This document shows positions 8,205 through 17,310 of a stretch of 64,000 nt of DNA, piece by piece; within the stretch, counting starts at the first letter, position 1; every line of letters starts with the position of its first letter. Where the stretch lies: positions 1,922,001 through 1,986,000 of the forward strand of contig NZ_CP061725.1 of assembly GCF_014764405.1 (NCBI RefSeq), in the 5' to 3' direction. The DNA is from Micromonospora craniellae (lineage in GTDB: Bacteria; Actinomycetota; Actinomycetes; Mycobacteriales; Micromonosporaceae). Position numbers and translations under genes: made by a program. The notes beneath the pieces are model-generated. The model worked only from the letters and a program-made list of their open reading frames with translations. It searched no databases and was not told the DNA's origin.

Positions 8205-9871
8205 ACCGACGCCCCTTCGACCCGCGACTACTACGCCGGGTCCCCGCAGCCCGACGTGACCTCACCCTGCTCGCGCTGCTCGGTGTGCTCGCCGCCGGGC
8301 TGGTCGTGGCGCAGGCCACCGCCCTGGCGGCGCTGCTGGCAACCGCGTTCACCGGGCGGCTGGACCGCGTCGCGCTGGCCGGTCTGGTGGCCGCCGTCGC
8401 GGCCCGCGCACTGGTGGTGTGGGCACAGGGCGCTGTCTCGGCGCGGGCGGCGGCCACGGTGAAGGCGGCCCTACGGGCCGACCTGCTGGGCGCGGTCGCC
8501 CGGCACGGGCCAGGCTGGGTCGCCGGCCAGCGGGCCGGGCAGTTGGCCACCCTGGCCGGTCGTGGGCTGGACGCGCTCGACGCCTATTTCACCGGGTACC
8601 TCCCCCAGCTCGTGCTGAGCGTCACCGTGCCGGTGGCGGTGCTCGGCCGGGTGCTCTTCGCCGACTGGAGTTCGGCGGTGATCATCGCGTTGACCCTGCC
8701 GCTCATCCCGATCTTCGGGGCGCTGCTCGGCTGGCAGGCCCAGGCCGCCACCGAGCGGCAGTGGCGGCGACTGTCCCGGCTCGGCGGGCACTTCCTGGAC
8801 ATGGTGGCCGGGCTGCCCACGCTGCGGGCGTTCGGTCGGGCCCGGGCGCAGACCGACGCGGTCCGACGGATGGCCGACGGTCACCGGGTCGCCACCATGC
8901 AGACCCTACGCATCGCCTTCCTCTCCGCCCTGGTGCTGGAACTGGTGGCCACCCTGTCGGTGGCGCTGGTCGCGGTGCCGGTCGGCCTCCGCCTGCTCGA
9001 CGGCGGGCTGGTGCTCCAGACCGCGCTGCTGGTGCTGCTGCTCACCCCGGAGGCGTACCTGCCGCTGCGGGCCGCCGGCAGCCGGTTCCACGCGAGCATG
9101 GAGGGGCTGACCGCGCTGGACGAGGCGCTCACCCTCTCCGGCTCCGCGCCGACGCCGGCGCACCGCGCCGGTGCGCTGCCCGACGGGCGGGGCGAGATCC
9201 GGTTCGAGGCGGTGACCGTCACGTACGAGCGCACCACCGCGCTGCGGGACGTGTCGCTGACCGTCCGGCCCGGCGAACGAATCGCGATCATCGGCCCGAG
9301 CGGTGCCGGCAAGAGCACCCTGCTCGGCCTGCTGCTCGGCTTCGTCGCGCCGACCTCCGGCCGGGTCACCGCCGGCGGGATCGACCTGGCCGACGCCGAC
9401 GCCGACGGCTGGCGCCGGCAGGTGGCCTGGGTGCCGCAGCGGGCCCACCTGTTCGCCGCGTCCCTGGTCGACAACGTCCGGCTCGGCAGTCCCGACGCCG
9501 CAGCGGAGGCGGTGGCCGCAGCGGTCCGCGACGCGGCCCTCGACGACGTGGTCGCCGCACTGCCCGACGGGCTGGACACCCCGCTCGGCGAGCGCGGGCA
9601 CGGCCTGTCCAGCGGTCAGCGGCAGCGGGTGGCGTTGGCCCGGGCGTTCCTGCGAGACGCGCCCGTGGTGCTGCTCGACGAGCCGACCGCCCGACTGGAC
9701 GCCGCCGCCGAGGCGACGGTGCTGTCGGCCACCCGCCGGCTGGTGGCCGGGCGGACCGCGCTGCTGGTCGCACACCGGCCCGCGCTGCTGGAGGACGCCG
9801 ACCGCATCCTGCGGGTCGAGGACGGCCGGGTCACCGAACTGACCCCGGAAACGGCCGGTGAGGCCCGATGA
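8201..9871 (+). CDS. cydD: Heterodimeric ABC exporter subunit CydD (thiol export for cytochrome bd assembly)
   Basis: 556 residues: an N-terminal six-helix ABC transmembrane domain (about 1-310) and a C-terminal ATPase. Walker A GPSGAGKST near residue 366, signature LSSGQRQRVALARAF near 470, Walker B VVLLDEPTA. CydDC exports cysteine and glutathione-type thiols and is needed for heme insertion into cytochrome bd. The GTG start overlaps the cydB stop, and its stop overlaps cydC (ATGA), so cydB-D-C are translationally coupled. Confidence 0.93.
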   Translation: MNRRPFDPRLLRRVPAARRDLTLLALLGVLAAGLVVAQATALAALLATAFTGRLDRVALAGLVAAVAARALVVWAQGAVSARAAATVKAALRADLLGAVARHGPGWVAGQRAGQLATLAGRGLDALDAYFTGYLPQLVLSVTVPVAVLGRVLFADWSSAVIIALTLPLIPIFGALLGWQAQAATERQWRRLSRLGGHFLDMVAGLPTLRAFGRARAQTDAVRRMADGHRVATMQTLRIAFLSALVLELVATLSVALVAVPVGLRLLDGGLVLQTALLVLLLTPEAYLPLRAAGSRFHASMEGLTALDEALTLSGSAPTPAHRAGALPDGRGEIRFEAVTVTYERTTALRDVSLTVRPGERIAIIGPSGAGKSTLLGLLLGFVAPTSGRVTAGGIDLADADADGWRRQVAWVPQRAHLFAASLVDNVRLGSPDAAAEAVAAAVRDAALDDVVAALPDGLDTPLGERGHGLSSGQRQRVALARAFLRDAPVVLLDEPTARLDAAAEATVLSATRRLVAGRTALLVAHRPALLEDADRILRVEDGRVTELTPETAGEAR

Positions 9872-11706
9872 GCGCCACCCGGGCCGCCACGACCGGCCGC
9901 CTCGGCCGCGCGCCCGAGGTGACCGTACTCCGGCTGGCCCGACCGTACCTGCGCCGGCTGGTCGGCGCGGGACTGCTCGCGGCGGCCACCGAGTTCGCCG
10001 CCCTCGCCCTGATGGCCACCGCGACCTGGCTGCTGATGGCCGCCGCCGGCCAACCGCCACTGGACCGGCTGACCGTGGCGATCGTCGCCGTACGCGCGCT
10101 CGCGGTCAGCCGGGGCGTGCTGCGCTACACCGAACGGCTCGCCGGGCACGACGCGGTGCTCCGGCTCGTCACCGACGTCCGAGCCCGGGTCTTCGGCACC
10201 CTGGCCGCCCGGCGGGGTGCGCCGCCGCGTACCGGGGACGCGTTGAGCCGGCTGGTCTCCGACGTGGAGGCCGTGCAGGACCTGCTGCTGCGGGTGCTCG
10301 TGCCGGGCGCGGCGGCCGGGACGGTGGGCCTGCTGGCCGTCGGGCTGACCGCGCTGGTCTCGCCGCCGGCCGCGCTGGCCCTCGCCGCCGGCCTGCTGGT
10401 CGCCGGGGTGGGCCTGCCGGCCCTGGCCACCGCGCTGACCCGGCGGGCCGGCGCCGAGATGGCGCCGCTGCGCGGTGCGCTCGCCGCCGACGCGGTCGAC
10501 CTGACCCACGGCGCGGCCGACCTGGCCGCCTTCGGTGCCACCGCCGAGGCGTTGGACACGGCCGGGCGGCGGGCGCGGCGGCTGGCCCGGCTGGAGCGGC
10601 GGCTCGCCGCGCTCGGCTTCGCCGTCGACGCCCTCGGGGTGCTGGTGGCCGGGCTCACCACCGGTGCCGTGGTGGTCGTCGCGCTCCGGGCCGACGTGGA
10701 CGGGGTGCTGGTCGGCGTGTTGGCGGTCGGCACCCTCGCCGCGGTGGAGATCGCCCTCGCGCTGGTCGGTGCCGCACGGCAATGGACCGGGCTGCGCTCC
10801 GGCCTGGCGCGCGTCGCCCAACTCGTGACGCCCATCTCCACTGCCGGTCCCGACGCCGAACCGGGTGACGCGGCCCGCCCGGCCGCAGCGGGATCCGGTG
10901 TGGTAGCGGGCGGAGCCGGCCCGGCGGCCGGCGCGGTCGAGGTGCGATTCGAGAAGGTGACCGTCCGTTACCGGGCCGGGGCACCCGCCGCACTCGACGG
11001 GTTCAGCCTCGACCTGCCGCCCGGCCGCCGGATCGCGGTCGTCGGCCCCAGCGGCGCGGGCAAGAGCACCCTGGCCGCCGTCCTGACCGGCGCGGTACGC
11101 CCGGACACCGGCCGGGTCACGCTGGACGGCCGGGACGTGTCCGGGCACCCGCCCGAGGAGTTGCCCCGGGCCGTAGGTGGATTGCTCGCCGAGGCGTACG
11201 TCTTCCACGCCACCGTCCGGGACAACCTGCTCCTGGGCCGCCCCGACGCCGACGAGACGGCGCTGGTCGCCGCCACCACGGCGGCCGGGCTGGTGGACTG
11301 GGTACGGTCCCAGCCGGACGGCTGGGACACCGTGGTCGGCGAGGAGGGCGCCCAACTCTCCGGTGGCCAGCGGCAGCGGCTCGCGCTGGCCCGTGCGCTG
11401 CTCGCCACGCCGGGGGTGCTGGTGCTGGACGAGCCGACCGAGGGCCTCGACCCGGTCGCCGCCGACGAGGTGCTCGCCTCGGCCCTCGCCGCCACCCCCG
11501 CCGGACATTCGGTACTGCTGATCACCCACCGGCTCAGCGGCCTCGGCGGGCTCGACGAGATCGTGGTGTTGGACGCCGGCCGGGTCGTCCAGCGGGGCCG
11601 GCACGCGGACCTGGTCGCCGCCGACGGCTGGTACCGCGACCAGTGGGTGCTGCAACAGGCCGCCGAGCACGGCTACCTCGCGCTCTCCGGCCAGGGCCGA
11701 CCCTGA
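9868..11706 (+). CDS. cydC: Heterodimeric ABC exporter subunit CydC
   Basis: 612 residues: a transmembrane domain (about 20-320) and an ATPase with Walker A GPSGAGKST near 396, signature LSGGQRQRLALARAL, Walker B VLVLDEPTEGLDP and an H-loop THRLSG. It is the partner of CydD. The linker before the ATPase (about 325-355) is rich in Ala and Gly. It is the last gene of the cyd unit; its ATG overlaps the cydD TGA. Confidence 0.92.
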   Translation: MSATRAATTGRLGRAPEVTVLRLARPYLRRLVGAGLLAAATEFAALALMATATWLLMAAAGQPPLDRLTVAIVAVRALAVSRGVLRYTERLAGHDAVLRLVTDVRARVFGTLAARRGAPPRTGDALSRLVSDVEAVQDLLLRVLVPGAAAGTVGLLAVGLTALVSPPAALALAAGLLVAGVGLPALATALTRRAGAEMAPLRGALAADAVDLTHGAADLAAFGATAEALDTAGRRARRLARLERRLAALGFAVDALGVLVAGLTTGAVVVVALRADVDGVLVGVLAVGTLAAVEIALALVGAARQWTGLRSGLARVAQLVTPISTAGPDAEPGDAARPAAAGSGVVAGGAGPAAGAVEVRFEKVTVRYRAGAPAALDGFSLDLPPGRRIAVVGPSGAGKSTLAAVLTGAVRPDTGRVTLDGRDVSGHPPEELPRAVGGLLAEAYVFHATVRDNLLLGRPDADETALVAATTAAGLVDWVRSQPDGWDTVVGEEGAQLSGGQRQRLALARALLATPGVLVLDEPTEGLDPVAADEVLASALAATPAGHSVLLITHRLSGLGGLDEIVVLDAGRVVQRGRHADLVAADGWYRDQWVLQQAAEHGYLALSGQGRP

Positions 11707-11768
11707 CCGGGGCCACCTCCGGGGTTTCTCGGACGCCGGGACACCGCCCGCCGTGACAAGGTGGGGCC

Positions 11769-12458
11769 ATGCCGGGCGGGGATGACGTGTTGGTCGAGGA
11801 GCACCTGCGGCAACTGGCCGGCCGGTTGCACGGGCCCCGCCGGCTCCGGACCGACCTGCTGACCGAGGCGCGGCACGGGTTGCTGGACGCCGTCGAGGCG
11901 TACCGGGACGGCGGGCTGCCGGGCCGGGAGGCCAGCCGGCAGGCGGTCGCCGATTTCGGTACGCCGGACCAGCTCGCGCCCGCGTACCAGGCGGAGCTGG
12001 CGGTGGGCGCGTTGCGCGGGCTGTCGCTGCGGGTCGTCGCCTTCGCCGGTGCCGCCTCGGTTGCCGGCGATCTCACCTGGCGCGGTTCGAGCTGGAGCGA
12101 GCACGGCCCGCGACCGCCCGCCGGCTATCTACTGTTGTCACAGTCGGTGAACTGGATCTGGGCGGGCGCGCTCCTGCTCGGCTTGGCGGGGCTGGTGCTG
12201 GTGGCGGCCACCGCGCGGTCGGCGCACCCGGTGCTCACCCGGCTGGCCCGTGTGGTGGGCACCGCGTTGACCGGGGCTGCCGCGGTGGGCACGCTGGCCG
12301 GGGTGGGACTGTTCGCGTGGTCGCTGCTGATGTGGGAGGCAGCCCTCACCTGGCCCCCGATGATCATCGGAATGCTCGCCCTCGGTGCGGCGCAGGTCTG
12401 GCTGGTCCGGGCCGCCCACACCTGGCTGCGCGCGACCCGTCGGCTGGCTGACGGGTGA
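11769..12458 (+). CDS. Membrane protein with N-terminal HAAS/permease-prefix-like domain
   Basis: 229 residues. The first 75 form a soluble helical domain (VEEHLRQLAGRL, RTDLLTEARHGLLDAVEAY, QAVADFGTP) like the HAAS signalling or permease-prefix module that often accompanies PadR regulators. Four hydrophobic segments follow, near 80-95, 125-150, 165-190 and 195-220. It converges on a PadR-family gene 86 bases away rather than sharing its operon. The function is unknown; a role in PadR-linked membrane stress signalling is inferred only from the domain pairing. Confidence 0.65.
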   Translation: MPGGDDVLVEEHLRQLAGRLHGPRRLRTDLLTEARHGLLDAVEAYRDGGLPGREASRQAVADFGTPDQLAPAYQAELAVGALRGLSLRVVAFAGAASVAGDLTWRGSSWSEHGPRPPAGYLLLSQSVNWIWAGALLLGLAGLVLVAATARSAHPVLTRLARVVGTALTGAAAVGTLAGVGLFAWSLLMWEAALTWPPMIIGMLALGAAQVWLVRAAHTWLRATRRLADG

Positions 12459-12544
12459 CTCCGGCACGACGGCCACGGGGGCCGACCCGTGTGGTGGCAG
12501 TTCTCACCCGATCCCGGCCTCGGGGGTCGGGGTCAGGGGTCGGT

Positions 12545-12886
12545 TCAGCCGGAGGTCGCCGGCGTGCTGCCGGGGTCGAGGAATCGCCCGACCGTCGCGC
12601 TGAAATCCCGCCACCCCGACCGCTGGTCGGCTAGCGCCCGCCGGCCCGCGTCGGTCAGCTCGTAGGTGCGCCGCTCCCGCCCGTTGACGGTGCTCCAGGC
12701 GCTCGCCACGTGCCCGGCCCGCTCCAGGCGGCGCAGCGCCGGGTAGACCGATCCGGTGGGCAGGTCGAGGCTCCCGTCGCTGCGTACCCGCAACGCCTCG
12801 ATAATGGCGTAGCCGTGCAGGGCGCTCCGCTCCAGCACGGCGAGCAGCAGGGCATCAAGGTGTCCGTGCAGCGCCTGCGCGTTCAT
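12545..12886 (-). CDS. PadR family transcriptional regulator
   Basis: 113 residues: a winged-helix DNA-binding domain with LLLAVLERSALHGYAIIEAL, then DLPTGSVYPALRRLERAGHV and a wing RRTYELTDAGRRAL. This is the short PadR subfamily of dimeric repressors that respond to small molecules. The ATG at 12886 lies 8 bases after a TAGCGT -10 box on the reverse strand, suggesting a leaderless mRNA. The facing HAAS-type membrane protein gene is a plausible functional partner. Confidence 0.92.
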   Translation of the reverse strand: MNAQALHGHLDALLLAVLERSALHGYAIIEALRVRSDGSLDLPTGSVYPALRRLERAGHVASAWSTVNGRERRTYELTDAGRRALADQRSGWRDFSATVGRFLDPGSTPATSG

Positions 12887-12894
12887 AGGTAGAA

Positions 12895-12900
12895 ACGCTA
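12895..12900 (-). promoter_or_regulatory. -10 box of the padR-type gene
   Basis: TAGCGT on the reverse strand ends 8 bases before the ATG, leaving no room for a ribosome-binding site. It follows the leaderless pattern seen at several genes in this window. Confidence 0.45.
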
Positions 12901-13033
12901 CTCGTCAGGCTGTCGACGCCGCCACCGGGGTGCGGGCACCGATTACCCAGAGCAGCCCATTAGGGTATGTGCCCAGAGTCACTCACCGGCATCGAGCCGG
13001 TGAGTGGGCAGCCCGACGCACACGGAGGTCACC

Positions 13034-14065
13034 GTGGCCCGCCAGTCGCCTCAACGGCCGGACGCCGACGAGCCCAAGCTCGATGACACCACCGGCTCCG
13101 CCGAGCCGGACGCCACCGAGCCGGAGGCCGTCGCCGAGACGGACCCCGCCACGCGGGAGGCCGACGACGAGTCGCCGGACGCCGAGGAGGCGGACACCTC
13201 GTCGGCCCAGGCGTCCCGCGCACTCTGGGACGAGCTGCGGATCGACCCGATCGAGGTCGCTCTGCCCGCCGGCACCGGCTTCACCCTGCGGGCCTACCGC
13301 CCGGCCCGTGAGCTGACCCCCACCGACGTGGCGGAACGGGACGCCGACGATCCGTTCCTGGCCCGCCGGCAGGTCGCCGAGACCGACGAGGAGGACGACG
13401 AGGACGTCGTCATCCTCGACGAGGACGTCGCCCGTGAGTTCGCCGAGAGCGACGAGGACGAAAAGCAGGACAAGGACGAGGACTCGGGCAAGAACGCCTC
13501 GGGCAAGAACGTTTCGAAGAAGGGCGACGACACCGACGACGAGGACGCCGACGAGAAGGCTGAGGACGACGCCGGCGACGAGGAAGTGCCGGTCTTCCTG
13601 AGTCACCGGGGACGGCTGCTGCTGTTCAAGACCCCGGAATCCCTGGTCAGCTTCGTCCGTTCCGGTGCGCCCAACGATCTGTCTCAGCTGGACAGCTGGA
13701 ATGAATTGTCCGAACGGGTGGAACCGGCGGACATCGCCCCGCTCGACGAGGACGTGTACGAACTCGACCTGGTGGTGGAGAACCTCCGGGGCGGGCACGA
13801 CACCTGGGATCCGACGCTGCTCATCGAGGCCGGCGAAGTCGCTCGCGATCTGTCGTACGCGCTGCGCCTGCCCGCCGTGCTCGACATGCTGTCCAGCGGT
13901 TCCAGCCTCGACGACCTGGACGAGGCCCTACGTGCCTCGGCCAAGGGCGGGATCGGCGGATTCTTCGGTCGACGTAAGCTGAAGAAAATTGGGGCACAAA
14001 CCGCAAGTCTCGGTTGGCGAACCATTGTCGGAAAGATCTCTGCGGTCGTGGACTGGCGCGACTGA
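13034..14065 (+). CDS. Highly acidic conserved protein next to the conservon
   Basis: 343 residues with no recognised domain. The first third and the middle (about 115-185) are dominated by Asp and Glu with interspersed Lys (DEDEKQDKDEDSGK), probably disordered. Two ordered blocks remain: IDPIEVALPAGTGFTLRAYR near 75-95, and residues 190-343, which include VPVFLSHRGRLLLFKTPESL and end in GGFFGRRKLKKIG. The GTG start is set by GGAGG five bases upstream. It precedes the 775-residue conservon-linked gene on the same strand, 64 bases apart, and the two are probably one unit. The function is unknown. Confidence 0.75.
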   Translation: MARQSPQRPDADEPKLDDTTGSAEPDATEPEAVAETDPATREADDESPDAEEADTSSAQASRALWDELRIDPIEVALPAGTGFTLRAYRPARELTPTDVAERDADDPFLARRQVAETDEEDDEDVVILDEDVAREFAESDEDEKQDKDEDSGKNASGKNVSKKGDDTDDEDADEKAEDDAGDEEVPVFLSHRGRLLLFKTPESLVSFVRSGAPNDLSQLDSWNELSERVEPADIAPLDEDVYELDLVVENLRGGHDTWDPTLLIEAGEVARDLSYALRLPAVLDMLSSGSSLDDLDEALRASAKGGIGGFFGRRKLKKIGAQTASLGWRTIVGKISAVVDWRD

Positions 14066-14129
14066 CGCGCACCAGGGAGCATCAGTCTCTGGCAGAGAAT
14101 TCCCTGTGTCCCGGGAGGAGGACGACGCC

Positions 14130-16457
14130 GTGGCGCTCGTGCGCGTGTACTGCGGTCTGGCCTCGGCGGATCCGGCCGGCCGACCGGTCTCGGCCGGTTC
14201 GACGCTGACGTCCGCTGTGGTCGACGACGCAGGCCGTCTGCTGCATGTCTGCGAGGTGAGCGACGACCCGGCGGGTTACGCCCGGCTGGTCATGCTGCTG
14301 GTGGAGCGCTCAGGCGGGCCGAGCGGTGCGGCGATAGCCGCCGACAGCGACGACCACACCGTCACCTCACTGCTCAGCGCCGCCGGTCGTCCGCTGGCGA
14401 TCGCCGACGACGACTCGGTCGACGATTTCGCCGAACGGTTCGCCGACGACGACTCGCTGGAAGAGATGCAGGCGCCACCGGCCGTACGACGCGCCGTCGG
14501 GCTGGCCCGCGCCCTCCAGGCGGGCGCCCTGTCGGCGGTGACGTTGCCGGCCCCCCGGGACCTCGCCGGCTACAAGCAGGTGCTCGCGGCGCACGCCGCA
14601 CTGGCCACCGGCCGGCACTCCGCCGCGGGCGCGCTGCGCGAGGTGCTGCGTGAGCTCTACCCGGCCGCGTTGCGCGCCTATCCGGATCCGGCCGAGTCGA
14701 TCCCGCTGGCGGTGTTGGACGCCCTGCCCGAGCCGGGCATGCTGACCGACGCCGCGGCTCGCGGTCGGGACGCGGCGGTCACCGCCGACGCCGTCACCGC
14801 CCAGCTCGCGGCGGAAGGCGCGGGCGACGCGGAGGCGATCGACGAGGCGGTCACCGCGCTGCGGGTCGCGATCTCCGAGACGCCGCGTCGATCCACGGTC
14901 AACCGGGCCCTCACCTCCGCCGCAGCCGAGACGATCCGGCAGGCCGTCGCCTCGGTCCGGGCCTGCGACGCCGGCTGCGAGGCGCTGGTCGGTGCCCTGC
15001 ACGCCCGCACCGGGGCCCCCGCGCCGACCGCCGGCCGCCGGGCCGCTGCTCGGCGCGGCGAGCCCGTGGGCGAGCTGGCACCCACCGCCGTCGCACCCGC
15101 TCCCACCACCGGTCTCCGCCCGGTCCGACCCACCGGCCCTGAGCCGGCCGGCGGTGGCCGCCGAAGCCGGCCGGAGCCGCAGCCCGGCAACGGCCCCGCG
15201 GCACCCCGTCCGCTCGGCCCGCCTCCCGTGGCCCCGGCACCGGTCGCGCCGCCGCCCGTCGCGCCCATGCCGATGGCCCCGGCCGCGATGGCGGGCCCGC
15301 CCGTCTCCGCGCCACCGACGCACACCGAGCCCGCCCCGTCCCGGATCGACGGCCCCACCAACCGTCCGATCTCGACACCACCGCCGCCGCCCGGCATCAC
15401 CCCCATCGCGCCCTCGCAGCGCGGCACGGTCCCACCCGCCGAGGCCGGCGAGCCGTTCCGGCCGACGCTCACCACCGCGGCGATCGCCAGCGCGCGGGCC
15501 GAGCGGCAGCGCACGATCATCCCGCCCCGCCCGAAGACCACCGGCGAACCGCCGACCGGTGGATTCAGCGCCACCGACCTCAGCGTTCCGGTGCCGACGC
15601 CCCGGCCTGGTCCGGAGCCGGCGGCTCCCCCGGGGTCGCGGGCCAACTGGCCGCTGGTGAACAACCCGGAGAACCCGGCGGACACCTCGCCGCTCAACCC
15701 GGTGGTCGGCTCCTACGACGACCGGAACCGACACCAGGCTCCGGAGCCGCCCGTCGACCCTGCTGCCGAGCGTCGGGTGACCCCGCCGTGGCTCGCCGAC
15801 GACCTGCCTCCGGAGCCGCCGGTGCTGCGGCTGGTCGAGCCGCCGCCGCTGGCCGACCGTGCCCTGCGCAACTCCGCCGAGCCGGCCCAGGAGAACCCGC
15901 CGCTGCGGCTGGTCGACCGGGGTGCCCCGGCACGTGGCGACCGGCCGGTGGAGCGGCTGGACCTCACCCCGCAGGTGCGCCGGGCGGAACCGCCGGTGGA
16001 GCACCGGCCGCCACCGGTCCCCGACGAGGGCGACGGCGACCTGCTGATCTTCGCCCAGGCCAGGTCCGCCTGGTTCGTCGGGCACGGCGAGAGCGCCGAC
16101 CTGGAGTGGTCCAGCCTGGCCGACACCGGGTGGGAGGCCGCCGAACAGGCCGCCCGGCCGGCCGTCGGTGCCGAGACCGGGGCGGGGCTGCCCAAGCGGG
16201 TGCCCCAGGCCAACCTCGTGCCCGGCTCACCGCTGCGCGAGGAGCGTCCGCTGCGCATCGTCCGGGACGCGGCCAGCCTGGCGGAGAACACCACCGGCTA
16301 CTTCCGCGGCTGGCGTCGCGGGCAGGAGATCGGCGGTTTCGCGGTCGGTGGCCGACCGGGCCGGGAGTCCGCCGGTGGCTGGGACTTCACTCGGGACACC
16401 GGTGAGCGCGACGACGACCGGGAGTACGAGTACCGCTCCGCCGGCTACCGGTCCTGA
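14130..16457 (+). CDS. IS110-transposase-like N-terminus fused to a proline-rich tail ending in the CvnA C-terminal module
   Basis: 775 residues from a GTG preceded by GGGAGGAGG 8 bases upstream. Residues 1-240 resemble the RuvC-like half of IS110 transposases in layout: a short beta start, GAAIAADSDDHT where IS110 has its catalytic acid, RRAVGLARALQAG, then a helical ELYPAALRAYP...LLDALPEPGML-like segment. The usual DEDD residues are not convincingly kept. Residues 300-620 are Pro/Ala/Arg-rich and probably disordered. The last 140 residues carry LLIFAQARSAWF, ADTGWEAAEQAA, GLPKRVPQANLVPG and YFRGWRRG, which match the end of CvnA encoded nearby. It is likely a host protein in conservon signalling, not an active transposase (inference). 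Confidence 0.7.
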   Translation: MALVRVYCGLASADPAGRPVSAGSTLTSAVVDDAGRLLHVCEVSDDPAGYARLVMLLVERSGGPSGAAIAADSDDHTVTSLLSAAGRPLAIADDDSVDDFAERFADDDSLEEMQAPPAVRRAVGLARALQAGALSAVTLPAPRDLAGYKQVLAAHAALATGRHSAAGALREVLRELYPAALRAYPDPAESIPLAVLDALPEPGMLTDAAARGRDAAVTADAVTAQLAAEGAGDAEAIDEAVTALRVAISETPRRSTVNRALTSAAAETIRQAVASVRACDAGCEALVGALHARTGAPAPTAGRRAAARRGEPVGELAPTAVAPAPTTGLRPVRPTGPEPAGGGRRSRPEPQPGNGPAAPRPLGPPPVAPAPVAPPPVAPMPMAPAAMAGPPVSAPPTHTEPAPSRIDGPTNRPISTPPPPPGITPIAPSQRGTVPPAEAGEPFRPTLTTAAIASARAERQRTIIPPRPKTTGEPPTGGFSATDLSVPVPTPRPGPEPAAPPGSRANWPLVNNPENPADTSPLNPVVGSYDDRNRHQAPEPPVDPAAERRVTPPWLADDLPPEPPVLRLVEPPPLADRALRNSAEPAQENPPLRLVDRGAPARGDRPVERLDLTPQVRRAEPPVEHRPPPVPDEGDGDLLIFAQARSAWFVGHGESADLEWSSLADTGWEAAEQAARPAVGAETGAGLPKRVPQANLVPGSPLREERPLRIVRDAASLAENTTGYFRGWRRGQEIGGFAVGGRPGRESAGGWDFTRDTGERDDDREYEYRSAGYRS

Positions 16458-16669
16458 CCCCTGCCGCATCCCGCTCACGCGGCCACACTCAACGACCAGA
16501 CGCCCGACCCGGGTCGGCAGACCGCCGCACCCGGGTCGGTGTGAAAGAATGCGCGCCCTGCGTACCCGACAGAGACCGCGATGCCGGTCATCGGGGTGGC
16601 CGTACCTCGCCGGAAGCGGTGCCGCCGGGGCACGCGTGTCCGCGACCAGCCGGGCTACGAACAGCATTG

Positions 16670-16704
16670 CGCGCCCGGTGTCGACCAAGGCGACACCGGG
16701 CGCG
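16670..16704. terminator. Hairpin after the cvn operon
   Basis: A perfect 14-base inverted repeat with a 7-base loop, starting 12 bases beyond the cvnD stop, between two convergent units. It has no U-tract, as is usual for actinomycete terminators. The rest of the gap from 16458 to 16715 shows nothing else recognisable. Confidence 0.6.
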
Positions 16705-16715
16705 ACAGCCGATCG

Positions 16716-17309
16716 TCAGGCGGGAGCGACGGCCCGGGTACGACGCATCGTGAGCACGTACTCGACCAGCGAGATCAGCACGTGCTTCGTCGACTCGCGG
16801 TTCCGGGCGTCACAGGCCACCACCGGCACGTCGCTGGAGATCGCGAGCGCCTCCCGGACGTCCTGCGGATCGTGGTACTGCATGCCGTCGAAGCAGTTGA
16901 TGGCCACCAGGTACGGCAGCCGCCGGTGCTCGAAGAAGTCGATCGCCGCGAAGCAGTCCGCCAAGCGGCGGGTGTCGACGAGCACGACCGCGCCGATCGC
17001 GCCCCGGACCAGTTCATCCCACATGAACCAGAAACGGGTCTGACCCGGCGTACCGAACAGGTACAGGATCAGGTCACGATCGATCGAGATACGACCGAAG
17101 TCCATGGCCACCGTGGTCGTCGTCTTACCCGGCACCTGCCGGGTGTCGTCGACGCCGACACCGGCGGACGTCATGATGGCCTCGGTGGTCAGCGGCGTGA
17201 TCTCCGAGACCGAGCCGACGAGCGTCGTCTTGCCGACGCCGAATCCACCGGCGATAACGATCTTCGCCGACGTCACGCGCCCGCTCGGGGTCGGCGGACG
17301 GTGCGACAT
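16716..17309 (-). CDS. cvnD: Conservon Ras-like GTPase CvnD
   Basis: A small GTPase of about 197 residues. P-loop GGFGVGKTT near residue 15, a switch segment ending GKTTTTVAMDFGR, G3-like LFGTPGQTRFWFMW and a G4-like AINCFDG. It belongs to the MglA/CvnD group that works with a Roadblock protein (CvnB) and a membrane kinase (CvnA) in conservons, where complexes resemble G-protein-coupled signalling. The ATG at 17309 lies 1 base after the cvnC stop; an ATG 7 codons upstream would overlap cvnC and is less likely. Confidence 0.92.
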   Translation of the reverse strand: MSHRPPTPSGRVTSAKIVIAGGFGVGKTTLVGSVSEITPLTTEAIMTSAGVGVDDTRQVPGKTTTTVAMDFGRISIDRDLILYLFGTPGQTRFWFMWDELVRGAIGAVVLVDTRRLADCFAAIDFFEHRRLPYLVAINCFDGMQYHDPQDVREALAISSDVPVVACDARNRESTKHVLISLVEYVLTMRRTRAVAPA

Positions 17310-17310
17310 G

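Noticed and set aside
13490..13520. Short tandem GKNASGKNVS-like repeat in the acidic protein as a functional repeat
   Set aside because: Only two units within a low-complexity Lys/Asp region; not distinguishable from chance.
14130..16457. An intact IS110 insertion sequence
   Set aside because: No second catalytic domain, no element ends or duplicated target, and the protein continues into a conservon-type tail, so it was annotated as a host gene.
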